Positions 20,612 through 20,795 of a DNA stretch of 20,795 nucleotides are shown here, piece after piece (the first letter of the stretch is position 1; the number at the start of each line of letters is the position of its first letter). The notes beneath the pieces are model-generated. The model was not told the origin of the DNA. It ran no database searches and saw nothing but the letters and a program-made list of their open reading frames with translations. The translations under genes and the position numbers were made by a program. This stretch comes from Modestobacter sp. (GTDB lineage Bacteria; Actinomycetota; Actinomycetes; Mycobacteriales; Geodermatophilaceae): positions 1 to 20,795 of the forward strand of contig JAOPVN010000021.1 of NCBI GenBank assembly GCA_025966175.1. Direction: 5' to 3'.

Positions 20612-20795
20612 TTACCGCTCCCGGACGGCGTAGGTCAGGTGGGTCACCCGCTGCGTCGGCTCCGCGCGGACCGGCTCGAGGGCCACGCGGCCCGCGTCCA
20701 CGCCCTCGAACAGGCGGATTCCGGAGCCGAACAGCACGGGTGACAGCGCGGTCGTGAACTCGTCGATGAGGCCGGCGTTCACGTACTCCAGGATC
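20612..20795 (-). CDS. RibD C-terminal/dihydrofolate reductase-like protein, 3' end (partial)
   Basis: The minus strand encodes the last 60 residues of a reductase-fold protein, ending TAA at 20614-20612. ILEYVNAGLIDEFTTALSPV followed by LFGSGIRLFEG is the typical final part of the RibD_C/DHFR-like family (L..GLIDE......PV.LG.G..LF), and the tail ends with THLTYAVRER. These proteins are NADPH-dependent reductases, many of unknown substrate. The 5' part lies beyond the window. The gene is convergent with the MmgE/PrpD pseudogene, with 11 bases between the two stops. Confidence 0.85.
   Translation of the reverse strand, partial: ILEYVNAGLIDEFTTALSPVLFGSGIRLFEGVDAGRVALEPVRAEPTQRVTHLTYAVRER

Overview
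The base composition is very high in GC, third codon positions are mostly G or C, GTG starts are common, and genes overlap as ATGA, TGATG or GTGA. Together with a furA-katG pair and a MDMPI-type remnant, this points to a chromosome segment of an actinobacterium. The style of the proteins suggests Geodermatophilaceae (Blastococcus, Geodermatophilus or Modestobacter), but that placement is inference from recall and not a search result.

Layout. 1-178 is the 3' end of a gene whose protein ends in a 12-residue tandem repeat, closed by a strong hairpin. 1336-4976 is a four-gene overlapping operon for an OpuC/ProU-type ABC importer of compatible solutes (permease, ATPase, permease, lipoprotein receptor). 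4979-6205 is a decayed stretch with a MDMPI-type pseudogene, a possible sigma-factor remnant and a small acidic protein gene. 6206-7780 encodes an orphan FMN-binding glutamate-synthase-like protein. On the minus strand lie a type I DAHP synthase (8029-9291), a lipoprotein alpha/beta hydrolase (9884-10675) and an XRE-family regulator (11113-12024). The regulator is divergent from a plus-strand cassette of Bcr/CflA-type exporter, zinc alcohol dehydrogenase, cupin, and second zinc alcohol dehydrogenase (12228-16099), which ends in a strong terminator. Then come a lipoprotein leader joined to the 3' half of a TDT-type transporter gene (16168-16891), a furA-katG oxidative-stress operon (17234-19920), an MmgE/PrpD pseudogene (20023-20600), and the 3' end of a RibD/DHFR-like gene on the minus strand at the right edge.

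The most unusual signal is a dispersed element of about 176 bp present four times (721-896, 9491-9666, 10828-11003, 16926-17101), always on the plus strand and always between genes. Each copy consists of a TAGCCT-like -10 box 6-7 nt before an initiation codon, and then the first 49-51 codons of a quinone-oxidoreductase-like gene, ending in a stop at the same place (after ...VNFADTHH). Two copies are intact small ORFs, one has lost its start, and one has an internal TAG. The copies fall into two types by spacer, codon choice and 3' tail, but one internal segment groups them differently, so they look like recombining members of a repeat family and not like chance decay of local genes. Whether they are mobile, regulatory or peptide-coding cannot be decided from this window.

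Functionally, the operons deal with osmotic uptake, export plus redox detoxification under a local regulator, and peroxide defence. Several interspersed broken genes indicate an accessory region in active decay.
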